Shown here in pieces: positions 40,046 to 47,807 of a stretch of 64,000 nt of DNA (position 1 is its first letter; each line of letters starts with the position of its first letter). The notes below the pieces were generated by a model that saw only the letters and a list, made by a program, of their open reading frames with translations, did no database searches and was not told where the DNA came from. Source of the stretch: Nonomuraea montanisoli. Its GTDB lineage: Bacteria > Actinomycetota > Actinomycetes > Streptosporangiales > Streptosporangiaceae. The stretch is from assembly GCF_013363975.1 (NCBI RefSeq), contig NZ_JABWGN010000019.1, positions 62,001 through 126,000 of the forward strand. Direction: 5' to 3'. A program made the translations under genes and the position numbers.

Positions 40046-41683
40046 TCAGGCCCCGGCGAGCGTCGCGGAGACCAGGGTCCGGGCCTCCTCCTGGACCTTG
40101 GCCAGGTGCTCCGGCCCCTTGAACGACTCGCCGTAGATCTTGTAGACGTCCTCGGTGCCCGACGGCCGCGCCGCGAACCAGGCGCTCTCGGTGGCCACCT
40201 TCACCCCGCCGAGCGGCGCGTCGTTGCCCGGCGCCCGCGTCAGCACCGACGTGATCGGCTCCCCGGCCAGGCTGGTCGCCGTCACCTGGTCGGCCGACAG
40301 CCGGCCCAGCACCGCCTTCTCCTCGCGCGTCGCCGGCGCGTCCACCCGGGCGTAGGCGGGGTCGCCGAAGCGGGCGGTCAGCTCCCGGTAGCGGGCGCTC
40401 GGCGACGCGCCCGTCACCGCCGTGATCTCCGAGGCGAGCAGCGCCAGGATGATCCCGTCCTTGTCGGTCGTCCACACCGAGCCGTCGCGGCGCAGGAACG
40501 ACGCCCCGGCGCTCTCCTCGCCGCCGAACCCGAGCGAGCCGTCGAGCAGCCCGGGCACGAACCACTTGAACCCGACCGGGACCTCGTACAGGCGCCGCCC
40601 CAGCGACTCCGCCACCCGGTCGATGATCGAGCTGCTGACCATCGTCTTGCCCACCCCGGCGCCGGCCGGCCAGCCGTCGCGGTGCGCGTACAGGTAGTCG
40701 ATCGCGACCGCCAGGTAGTGGTTGGGGTTCAGCAGCCCGCCGTCGGGCGTGACGATCCCGTGCCGGTCGGCGTCGGCGTCGTTGCCGGTCGCGACGTCGA
40801 AGCGGTCGCGGCCGGCGATCAGCGACGCCATCGCGTACGGCGACGAGCAGTCCATCCGGATCTTGCCGTCCCAGTCGAGCGTCATGAACCGCCACGTCGG
40901 GTCCACCAGCGGGTTGACCACGGTCAGGTCCAGCCGGTGCCGCTCGGCGATCTCGCCCCAGTAGGCCACGCTCGCCCCGCCCAGCGGGTCGGCGCCGATC
41001 CGCACCCCGGCCGCGCGGATCGCGTCGAGGTCCACCACGGACGGCAGGTCGTCCACGTACGCGCCGAGGAAGTCGTGGCGCCCCGCCTCCCGCCGCGCCC
41101 TGGCGTACGGCACGCGCTTGACCCCGGCCAGGCCGGCGGCCAGCAGCTCGTTGGCCCGGTCCTGGATCCACGAGGTGGCCGCGGTGTCGGCCGGGCCGCC
41201 GTTGGGCGGGTTGTACTTGAAGCCGCCGTCGGCCGGCGGGTTGTGCGACGGCGTGACCACGACGCCGTCGGCCAGGCCGGTCGAGCGGCCCCGGTTGTGG
41301 GCGAGGATCGCGTGCGAGACGGCCGGCGTCGGCGTGTAGCCGTCGCGGGAGTCCACCAGCACGTCCACCCCGTTGGCCACCAGTACCTCCAGCGCCGAGA
41401 CCTGGGCCGGCTCCGACAGTGCGTGCGTGTCGGCGCCGAGGAACAGCGGCCCGTCGGTGCCCTGCGCCGCGCGGTACTCGCAGATCGCCTGGGTCGTGGC
41501 CAGGATGTGGTCCTCGTTGAAGGCGGTGCCGAGCGCGGAGCCGCGGTGCCCGGAGGTGCCGAACGCCACCCGCTGCGCCACCTCCCGCGGATCCGGGTGG
41601 AGTGCGTAGTAGGCGGTGACCAGCCGGGCGACGTCGACGAGGTCGGCGGGCTGAGCGGGCTGTCCGGCGCGATCGTGGCTCAT
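40046..41683 (-). CDS. pgm: Phosphoglucomutase (alpha-D-glucose-1,6-bisphosphate type)
   Basis: A 545-residue alpha-D-phosphohexomutase. The active-site serine loop is VVVTPSHNPP, the metal loop is GNDADADRHG, the sugar loop is GGEESAGASF and the phosphate-binding loop is ARPSGTEDVYKIYGES. Length equals that of E. coli Pgm, the single-chain glucose-specific type. It interconverts glucose-1-phosphate and glucose-6-phosphate for glycogen, trehalose and cell-wall sugar supply. It stands alone; flanking genes face other ways. Confidence 0.95.
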   Translation of the reverse strand: MSHDRAGQPAQPADLVDVARLVTAYYALHPDPREVAQRVAFGTSGHRGSALGTAFNEDHILATTQAICEYRAAQGTDGPLFLGADTHALSEPAQVSALEVLVANGVDVLVDSRDGYTPTPAVSHAILAHNRGRSTGLADGVVVTPSHNPPADGGFKYNPPNGGPADTAATSWIQDRANELLAAGLAGVKRVPYARARREAGRHDFLGAYVDDLPSVVDLDAIRAAGVRIGADPLGGASVAYWGEIAERHRLDLTVVNPLVDPTWRFMTLDWDGKIRMDCSSPYAMASLIAGRDRFDVATGNDADADRHGIVTPDGGLLNPNHYLAVAIDYLYAHRDGWPAGAGVGKTMVSSSIIDRVAESLGRRLYEVPVGFKWFVPGLLDGSLGFGGEESAGASFLRRDGSVWTTDKDGIILALLASEITAVTGASPSARYRELTARFGDPAYARVDAPATREEKAVLGRLSADQVTATSLAGEPITSVLTRAPGNDAPLGGVKVATESAWFAARPSGTEDVYKIYGESFKGPEHLAKVQEEARTLVSATLAGA

Positions 41684-41802
41684 GCTCCCACCTTACAAAC
41701 GCCCCTCACGGATGCCTCAGTGATCTCCCGTGTCGCGTGGCGGCCCCCCGGGCGGCCGCGGTTAGACTCGCGCTCACCAGACCAGAATGGAGCTCGGTCA
41801 CC

Positions 41803-42696
41803 ATGCGCATCGGACTGTTCCTGAACGAGCCCACGGGGCCGGACCCGATCAAGGAGCTGGGCGACGGCATCGCCGAGGCGAGCGACGCGGGCTTCGCCTC
41901 GGCGTGGATGTCGCACATCTTCGGCCTCGACGCGCTCACCGCCCTGGCGGTCGCGGGGGCCCGCACGCCGGGCATCGAGCTCGGCACCGCCGTCGTGCCC
42001 ACCTACCCGCGCCACCCGGCCGCGCTCGCCCAGCAGGCGATGACCGCCAACGCCGCGCTCGGCGGCCGGCTGACGCTCGGCATCGGCCTGTCGCACCAGG
42101 TCGTCATCGAGAACATGTTCGGCTACAGCTTCGAGCGCCCGGCCCGGCACATGGCCGAATACCTCGACATCCTGCTGCCCGCCACCCGCGGCGAGCACGT
42201 CCACGTCGAGGGCGAGACGTTGAAGGCCGACATCAGGCTGAGCACGCCCGGGGCCGGCATGCCGGTCCTCATCGCCGCGCTCGCGCCGCGCATGCTCAAG
42301 CTGGCCGGCTCCCGCGCCGACGGCACCGTGCTGTGGATGACCGGCCCCAGGACCGTCACCGAGCACGTCGTCCCCGCCATCACCGCCGCCGCCGAGGAGG
42401 CGGGCCGCCCGCGGCCGCGCGTCGTCTGCGCCCTGCCCGTCTGCGTCACCGACGACACCGAGGCCGCGCGGGCCCGCGCCGACGAGGTCTTCTCCATGTA
42501 CGGCCAGCTCCCGTCGTACCGCGCCATGCTCGACAAGGAAGGCGTGTCGGGGCCCGGCGAGGTGGCCGTCGTGGGCGACGAGGACTCCGTGCTGGCCCAG
42601 CTCGAGGAGCTGCGCCGGGCCGGCGTGACGGACTTCGTGGCCTCGCCCTACTCCAAGCGAGAGCGCACCCTCGCGCTGCTCGGCCGGCTCCTCTGA
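41803..42696 (+). CDS. LLM-class (probably F420-dependent) oxidoreductase
   Basis: A 297-residue luciferase-like TIM barrel: MRIGLFLNEPTGPDPIKELG, DAGFASAWMSHIFGLDALTA, LGTAVVPTYPRHPAALAQQA and RLTLGIGLSHQVVIENMFG are typical of the actinobacterial F420-dependent subgroup (TIGR03564-like). No flavin reductase is adjacent, consistent with F420 use. A TAGACT box lies at 41763-41768 and GGAG precedes the ATG. A degenerate 16-19-bp repeat array overlaps the 3' end. Confidence 0.87.
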   Translation: MRIGLFLNEPTGPDPIKELGDGIAEASDAGFASAWMSHIFGLDALTALAVAGARTPGIELGTAVVPTYPRHPAALAQQAMTANAALGGRLTLGIGLSHQVVIENMFGYSFERPARHMAEYLDILLPATRGEHVHVEGETLKADIRLSTPGAGMPVLIAALAPRMLKLAGSRADGTVLWMTGPRTVTEHVVPAITAAAEEAGRPRPRVVCALPVCVTDDTEAARARADEVFSMYGQLPSYRAMLDKEGVSGPGEVAVVGDEDSVLAQLEELRRAGVTDFVASPYSKRERTLALLGRLL

Positions 42697-42755
42697 CGGC
42701 GGCCGGCTCGCGACGCGGCCGGCTCCTGACGGCGGCCGGCTTCCAGGCGGCGGGC
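42684..42755 (+). repeat. 16-19-bp degenerate tandem array overlapping the LLM gene stop
   Basis: CCGGCTC or CCGGCTT recurs at 42684, 42703, 42719 and 42736, each followed by a GACGGCGG-like block. The first unit contains the last codons and TGA of the LLM gene. Confidence 0.7.
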
Positions 42756-42826
42756 CGGGCCCCCGCCGGGAGGCCGACGGCGCGTCGGGGAGCCCGCCGG
42801 GAGGCGCGCGCCTAGACTTCCGCAAG

Positions 42827-43432
42827 GTGAAGCGCTTGCTGCATGGCATCGACGTGTCCAACTGGCAGGGCCGGGTCGACTGGGCCCACCACGCCGAGGA
42901 GGGCGTCGCCTTCGCCTTCGCCAAGGCCACCGAGGGCGGCGACTTCACCGACCGCTACTTCAGCCGCAACTGGCAGGGCATGCGGGAGAACTGGGTCGTC
43001 TGCGGCGCCTACCACTTCGCCCGACCCAAGGGCGACGCGGCCGAGCACGCGCGCCACTTCCTCGCCGCCCTGCGCCGCGCCGGCGGGCTGCGCCGCGGCG
43101 ACCTGATCGCCCTCGACCTGGAGGCCAGCGACGGCCTGAAGCCCGCGCAGGTCGCCCGGCACGCCCGCCGCTGGCTGCGCTACGTCGAGCTGCACGCGGG
43201 CGTGCGCCCGTTCGTCTACACCTACCCGTCGTTCGCGCACTCCGGCCACTGCGCCGGGCTGGAGGGCTACCCGCTGTGGATCGCCAGCCCCAGCCACGCG
43301 CGTGGCGACCCGCAGGTGCCCGCGCCGTGGGGGGAGTGGACGATCCACCAGTACTCCAGCCGCCCCGTGGACCGCAACGTGTTCGACGGCAGCCGCCAAG
43401 CACTGACCAGGCTGGGGTATCACCCGCGATAG
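42827..43432 (+). CDS. GH25 lysozyme-like muramidase without a signal peptide
   Basis: A 201-residue glycoside hydrolase family 25 domain and nothing else: HGIDVSNWQGRVDW with the first catalytic-site Asp, FAFAKATEGGDFTDRYFSRN, GAYHFARP, LIALDLEASDG with the acid pair, and WTIHQYSS. GH25 enzymes cleave peptidoglycan at N-acetylmuramate. The domain starts at residue 6 with no export signal. GTG 42827 is 8 nt after a TAGACT box, so the message seems leaderless and no longer frame is available. It may act in lysis, or leave the cell by another route. Confidence 0.88.
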   Translation: MKRLLHGIDVSNWQGRVDWAHHAEEGVAFAFAKATEGGDFTDRYFSRNWQGMRENWVVCGAYHFARPKGDAAEHARHFLAALRRAGGLRRGDLIALDLEASDGLKPAQVARHARRWLRYVELHAGVRPFVYTYPSFAHSGHCAGLEGYPLWIASPSHARGDPQVPAPWGEWTIHQYSSRPVDRNVFDGSRQALTRLGYHPR

Positions 43433-43496
43433 CATCGGTGTCCATCACCGCCGGACGCCATCCGGGCCACCCGGCGCCTAGCATCAGGGAGCCACC

Positions 43497-45461
43497 GTGT
43501 CAGCCGAGCTACACATCACCCTCGCCGGAGCCGAGCGTGTGGTGGCGGCCGGCACGACGGCCGGCGACGCGCTCGAGGCCGAGGGCCGCACCGTCATCGC
43601 CGCCCGGGTCAACGGCGAGCAGCGCGATCTCGCCTGGGAGCTCGCCGACGGCGACGTGGTCGAGCCGATCGAGATCTCCAGCGCCGAGGGCCGGGCCATC
43701 GTGCGCCACTCGACCGCCCACGTCATGGCCCAGGCGGTCCAGGAGCTGTTCCCCGACGCCAAGCTGGGCATTGGGCCGCCCGTCGACAACGGCTTCTACT
43801 ACGACTTCGACGTCGAGCACGCCTTCCAGCCCGACGACCTCAAGCGCATCGAGAAGCGCATGCGTGAGATCGTCAAGGAGGGCCAGCTGTTCTCCCGGCG
43901 CCCGGTCGGCGACGACGAGGCCCGCGAGGAGCTGGCCGGCGAGCCGTACAAGCTGGAGCTGATCGGGCTCAAGGGCGGCGCGGCCGACGAGGAGTCGGTC
44001 GAGGTCGGCGCGGGCCAGCTCACCATCTACGACAACCTCGATGCCAAGAGCGGCGAGCTGCGCTGGAAGGACCTGTGCCGCGGCCCGCACGTGCCGTCCA
44101 CCCGGTCGATCCCGGCGTTCAAGCTCATGCGCTCCGGCGGCGCCTACTGGCGCGGCAGCGAGAAGAACCCGCAGCTCCAGCGCATCTACGGCACCGCGTG
44201 GGAGTCCCGCGACAAGCAGGACGAATACCTCAAGCTGCTCGAAGAGGCCGAGAAGCGCGACCACCGCAAGCTGGGCGCGGAGCTCGACCTGTTCAGCTTC
44301 CCGCCGGAGCTGGGCAGCGGCCTGCCGATCTTCCATCCCAAGGGCGGGATCATCCGCAAGGAGATGGAGGACTACATGCGCCGCCGGCAGGCCGAGGCCG
44401 GCTACGAGTTCGTCAACACCCCGCACATCACCAAGTCGTCGCTGTTCGAGACCTCCGGCCACCTGCCGTGGTACGCCGACGACATGTTCCCGGCCTTCGA
44501 GCTGGAGGGCGTCGAGTACCGCGTCAAGCCGATGAACTGCCCCATGCACAACCTGATCTTCAGGGCGCGCGGGCGGTCCTACCGCGAGCTGCCGCTGCGG
44601 CTGTGCGAGTTCGGCTCGGTCTACCGGTACGAGAAGTCCGGCGTGGTCCACGGGCTCACCCGCGTGCGCGGCATGACGCAGGACGACGCGCACATCTACA
44701 CCACCCGCGAGCAGATGGCCGACGAGATCAAGTCGCTGCTGCGGTTCGTGCTCAGCGTGCTGCGCGACTTCGGCCTGTCCGACTTCTACCTGGAGCTGTC
44801 CACCCGCGACGACTCCGAGAAGTTCATCGGCGACCCGGCCGAGTGGGACGAGGCCACCGAGGCGCTGCGCCAGGTGGCCACCGAGTCGGGCCTGGAGCTG
44901 GTGGCCGACCCGGGCGGCGCGGCCTTCTACGGCCCGAAGATCTCGGTGCAGGCCAAGGACGCGATCGGCCGCACCTGGCAGCTGTCGACCATCCAGCTCG
45001 ACCTCAACCAGCCCAAGCGCTTCGGGCTGGAGTACCAGGCGGCCGACGGCAGCCGGCAGACGCCGGTCATGATCCACCGGGCGCTGTTCGGCTCCGTCGA
45101 GCGGTTCCTCGGCGTGCTGACCGAGCACTACGCGGGCGCCTTCCCTCCGTGGCTGGCGCCGGTGCAGGTCGTCGGCATCCCGATCGCCGACGCCCACGCC
45201 TCCTACCTCCACGACGTCGCCAAGCGGCTGCGTGAGCGGGGCATCCGGGTGGAGGTCGACACCTCCGACGACCGCATGCAGAAGAAGATCCGCAACGCGC
45301 AGAAGGCCAAGGTGCCGTTCATGCTGCTGGCCGGTGACGACGACGTCGCCAAGGGCGCGGTGTCCTTCCGCTACCGCAACGGCGAGCAGAAGAACGGCGT
45401 GCCGGTGGACGACGCGGTCGACGAGATCGTCGCGGCGGTGGAGAGCCGGATCCAGGTCTGA
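43497..45461 (+). CDS. thrS: Threonyl-tRNA synthetase
   Basis: A 654-residue class II synthetase of full length. Residues 1-62 are a TGS domain; the editing domain begins HSTAHVMAQAVQELFPDAKL; the catalytic core has MNCPMHNLIF with the zinc Cys, GSVYRYEKSGVVHGLTRVRG and GRTWQLSTIQLDLNQPKRFG; the anticodon-binding domain covers the last 110 residues (PVQVVGIPIADAHASYLHDV). GTG 43497 follows AGGGAG. It is followed by a 16-bp terminator stem and the HIT gene, as in the mycobacterial thrS-HIT-pgsA order. Confidence 0.97.
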   Translation: MSAELHITLAGAERVVAAGTTAGDALEAEGRTVIAARVNGEQRDLAWELADGDVVEPIEISSAEGRAIVRHSTAHVMAQAVQELFPDAKLGIGPPVDNGFYYDFDVEHAFQPDDLKRIEKRMREIVKEGQLFSRRPVGDDEAREELAGEPYKLELIGLKGGAADEESVEVGAGQLTIYDNLDAKSGELRWKDLCRGPHVPSTRSIPAFKLMRSGGAYWRGSEKNPQLQRIYGTAWESRDKQDEYLKLLEEAEKRDHRKLGAELDLFSFPPELGSGLPIFHPKGGIIRKEMEDYMRRRQAEAGYEFVNTPHITKSSLFETSGHLPWYADDMFPAFELEGVEYRVKPMNCPMHNLIFRARGRSYRELPLRLCEFGSVYRYEKSGVVHGLTRVRGMTQDDAHIYTTREQMADEIKSLLRFVLSVLRDFGLSDFYLELSTRDDSEKFIGDPAEWDEATEALRQVATESGLELVADPGGAAFYGPKISVQAKDAIGRTWQLSTIQLDLNQPKRFGLEYQAADGSRQTPVMIHRALFGSVERFLGVLTEHYAGAFPPWLAPVQVVGIPIADAHASYLHDVAKRLRERGIRVEVDTSDDRMQKKIRNAQKAKVPFMLLAGDDDVAKGAVSFRYRNGEQKNGVPVDDAVDEIVAAVESRIQV

Positions 45462-45472
45462 CGCACACGCCT

Positions 45473-45510
45473 CATAGGGCCCCCTCCCACACCCGGGAGG
45501 GGGCCCTATG
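45473..45510 (+). terminator. thrS terminator hairpin reaching into the HIT gene 5' end
   Basis: A perfect 16-bp stem (45473-45488 with 45495-45510) and a 6-nt loop lies 11 nt after the thrS stop. Its right arm includes ATG 45508, making that codon an unlikely start. Confidence 0.8.
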
Positions 45511-45519
45511 CTGCTAGAT

Positions 45520-46050
45520 ATGCACGATCAGCCAGCAGCGGGCGACCCCGACAACTTCGAGCGGCTGTGGACCCCGCACCGCATGGCCTACATCAAGGGC
45601 GAGGGCAAGCCGACCGGCACCGGCCCCGGCGACGGGTGCCCCTTCGACGCCATCCCGCGGATGAGCGACGAGGACGGTCTGGTGGTGGCCCGCGGCGAGG
45701 TGGTCTACGCGGTGCTCAACCTCTACCCGTACAACTCGGGTCACCTCATGGTCGTGCCGTACCGCCACGTGTCCGACTACGACGAGCTGGACCGGGCCGA
45801 GGTGCTGGAGCTGGGGGAGTTCACCCAGCGGGCGCTGCGGGCCCTGCGCAAGGCGTCGGGCGCCCAGGGCTTCAACGTCGGGCTCAACCTCGGCGACGTC
45901 GCGGGCGCGGGCATCGCCGCCCACCTGCACCAGCACGTGGTGCCGCGCTGGGGCGGCGACACCAACTTCATGCCGGTGGTGGCCCGCACCAAGGTGCTGC
46001 CGCAGCTCCTGCGCGACACCCGCGACCTGCTGGCGAGCGCCTGGGACTGA
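45520..46050 (+). CDS. HIT-family protein (AP4A phosphorylase-like)
   Basis: A 176-residue histidine-triad protein. CPFDAIPRMSDEDGLVVARG and VYAVLNLYPYNSGHLMVVPY are family blocks; the triad is HLHQHVVPRW with the nucleophilic His. It resembles mycobacterial Rv2613c, a diadenosine tetraphosphate phosphorylase encoded between thrS and pgsA1. ATG 45520 is chosen because in-frame ATG 45508 is buried in the thrS terminator stem. Downstream it is convergent with the GHL10-type gene. Confidence 0.9.
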   Translation: MHDQPAAGDPDNFERLWTPHRMAYIKGEGKPTGTGPGDGCPFDAIPRMSDEDGLVVARGEVVYAVLNLYPYNSGHLMVVPYRHVSDYDELDRAEVLELGEFTQRALRALRKASGAQGFNVGLNLGDVAGAGIAAHLHQHVVPRWGGDTNFMPVVARTKVLPQLLRDTRDLLASAWD

Positions 46051-46103
46051 CCTTCCCGAGGGGGCCGGCCGGTTCTGGGGGGGCGCCCGGTCTGAGGGGG
46101 CGG

Positions 46104-47672
46104 TCAGCGCACGGTGACCCTGGCGGCGTCGCTCTCGTGCTGGAGCCGGTCCAGGGCCGTCACGAGGTACGTGCCGGGCTTGGGCACGGCGAACGACGGC
46201 GTGGTGACCAGCGCCACCAGGTCGCGGGCGTCCTCGGTGTGGCAGTCGGCGCCCGAGGCGGGCAGCCGGTAGACCGCGTAGGCGCGCGCCCCCTCCGACG
46301 GCGTCCACGTCAGCGCGGCGCCCTCCTTGCCCGCGCCGGCCTTGAGACCCACCGGCGTGGCCGGGGCGTCGCCGCCGCGCTCCTTGATCAGCGGCAGCAG
46401 CGCGGGCCGGGCGTAGTGGCCGGCCACCACGCGGTCCATGGCGCCGAGCGGGTTGTCCAGGACGTTCTTGGCGCTGAAGTAGACGTCGCCCCCGACCTGC
46501 TTGTGCCCCCGGTTGAGCGTGAGCTGCGCCGCCAGCTCGCCCGGCTTGGACCACGCCTTGTCGGTCGGCGTGCCGACCTGGTAGGCGGCCTGGCCGATGT
46601 AGAGGTCGACGCCGGTGCCCTTGACCTGGCGCGCCCACCACGGCATGAGCACCTTGTAGTCGGCCGCCTTGAAGCCGATCGGCCAGTAGAGCTGCGGGAT
46701 CACGTAGTCGACCGTGCCCGCTTTGATCCAGGCGCGGGCGTCGGCGTAGATGCTGTCGTAGGCCGACATGCCCGAGGTGGCGGATCCGGCCGGGTCCTGC
46801 GCCTTGTTGCGCCAGATGCCGAACGGGCTGATGCCGAACTTCACGTGCTTCTTCGCCGCGTGGACCGCCGCGTCGACCTCGGCGACCAGCGTGTCGACGT
46901 TCCGCCGGCGCCAGTCCGCCAGGCTCCGGCCCTTGCCGTACTTCGCGAAGGCGGCCCGGTCGTCGAAGGCCCCGCCCTGGCCGGGGTACGGGTAGAAGTA
47001 GTCGTCGAAGTGGACCCCGTCGACGTCGTAGCGCTTGACCACGTCGGTGACGACCTTGACGACGTGCTCGCGCACCTGCGGCAGGCCCGGGTTGAAGTAG
47101 AGGCGGCCGTCGTAGGCGACGGTCCAGCCGGGATGCTCACGCGCCGGATGACCGGCGGGCAGCTTGCCCGCGCCGCCGTCGTAGGAGGCGCGGTACGGGT
47201 TGAACCAGGCGTGGAACTCCAGCCCCCGCTTGTGCGCCTCGGCGACGAGGAACGGCAGCGGGTCCCAGCCCGGGTCCTTGCCCGCCGTTCCGGTGAGGTA
47301 CTGCGACCACGGCTCCAGCGACGAGCGGTAGAGCGCGTCGGAGGCCGGCCGCACCTGGACGAACACCGCGTTGAGCCGGCGCTTGACCGCGCCGTCGAGG
47401 ATGCGGACGTACTCGGCGCGCTGCCGCTCGGGCGTCAGCCCTGTCTTGGACGGCCAGTCGATGTTCTTGACCGTCGCGATCCAGACCCCGCGCAACTGCC
47501 GCTTCGGGTAGCGGGCGTCGGCCTCGCAGGAGGCCACCGGAGCGGCGGCCGTCTTCTTCTTGGCTGATCCCGCCGCGGGCGGCTCACCGGGGCCGGGGCC
47601 GAACACGAAGGCGGCGCCCGTGGTGAGGACGGCCAGAGCGGCGGCGGCGAGCAGAGGGCGTCCGGTACGCAT
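46104..47672 (-). CDS. Secreted glycoside-hydrolase-like protein (GHL10/DUF187 type)
   Basis: A 522-residue exported protein. A signal sequence (RTGRPLLAAAALAVLTTGAA) and a Lys/Ala linker precede a TIM barrel: LRGVWIATVKNIDWPSKTGL, AVFVQVRPASDALYRSSLEP, GLEFHAWFNPYRAS, YDVDGVHFDDYFYPYPG (likely acidic catalytic residues) and VDYVIPQLYWPIGF. About 90 C-terminal residues look like a fibronectin-III-type domain. GHL10 proteins are thought to act on cell-envelope or exogenous glycans. It and the EF-G2 gene sit against the grain between the HIT and pgsA genes. Confidence 0.85.
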   Translation of the reverse strand: MRTGRPLLAAAALAVLTTGAAFVFGPGPGEPPAAGSAKKKTAAAPVASCEADARYPKRQLRGVWIATVKNIDWPSKTGLTPERQRAEYVRILDGAVKRRLNAVFVQVRPASDALYRSSLEPWSQYLTGTAGKDPGWDPLPFLVAEAHKRGLEFHAWFNPYRASYDGGAGKLPAGHPAREHPGWTVAYDGRLYFNPGLPQVREHVVKVVTDVVKRYDVDGVHFDDYFYPYPGQGGAFDDRAAFAKYGKGRSLADWRRRNVDTLVAEVDAAVHAAKKHVKFGISPFGIWRNKAQDPAGSATSGMSAYDSIYADARAWIKAGTVDYVIPQLYWPIGFKAADYKVLMPWWARQVKGTGVDLYIGQAAYQVGTPTDKAWSKPGELAAQLTLNRGHKQVGGDVYFSAKNVLDNPLGAMDRVVAGHYARPALLPLIKERGGDAPATPVGLKAGAGKEGAALTWTPSEGARAYAVYRLPASGADCHTEDARDLVALVTTPSFAVPKPGTYLVTALDRLQHESDAARVTVR

Positions 47673-47765
47673 AATGTCCCCAGTCTCGCACCCCGTCCCG
47701 CATGCTCCGGCCGGAAAAAAGAAATCTGTTCGTGATGCGGGAGTGAAGGAAAGGCATGGGAGAGG

Positions 47766-47790
47766 AGGGCGCGCCCTGGCGGCGCGCCCC
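47766..47790 (-). terminator. Hairpin downstream of the EF-G2 gene
   Basis: GGGCGCGCC (47767-47775) pairs with 47781-47789 across a 5-nt loop; it lies 18 nt past the minus-strand stop. A T-rich stretch follows further on the same strand. Confidence 0.6.
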
Positions 47791-47807
47791 GCTCTCCGGT
47801 CCCGGGC

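Noticed and set aside
43433..43496. T-box or riboswitch before thrS
   Set aside because: The 64-nt gap is too short and has no T-box sequence or stem set.
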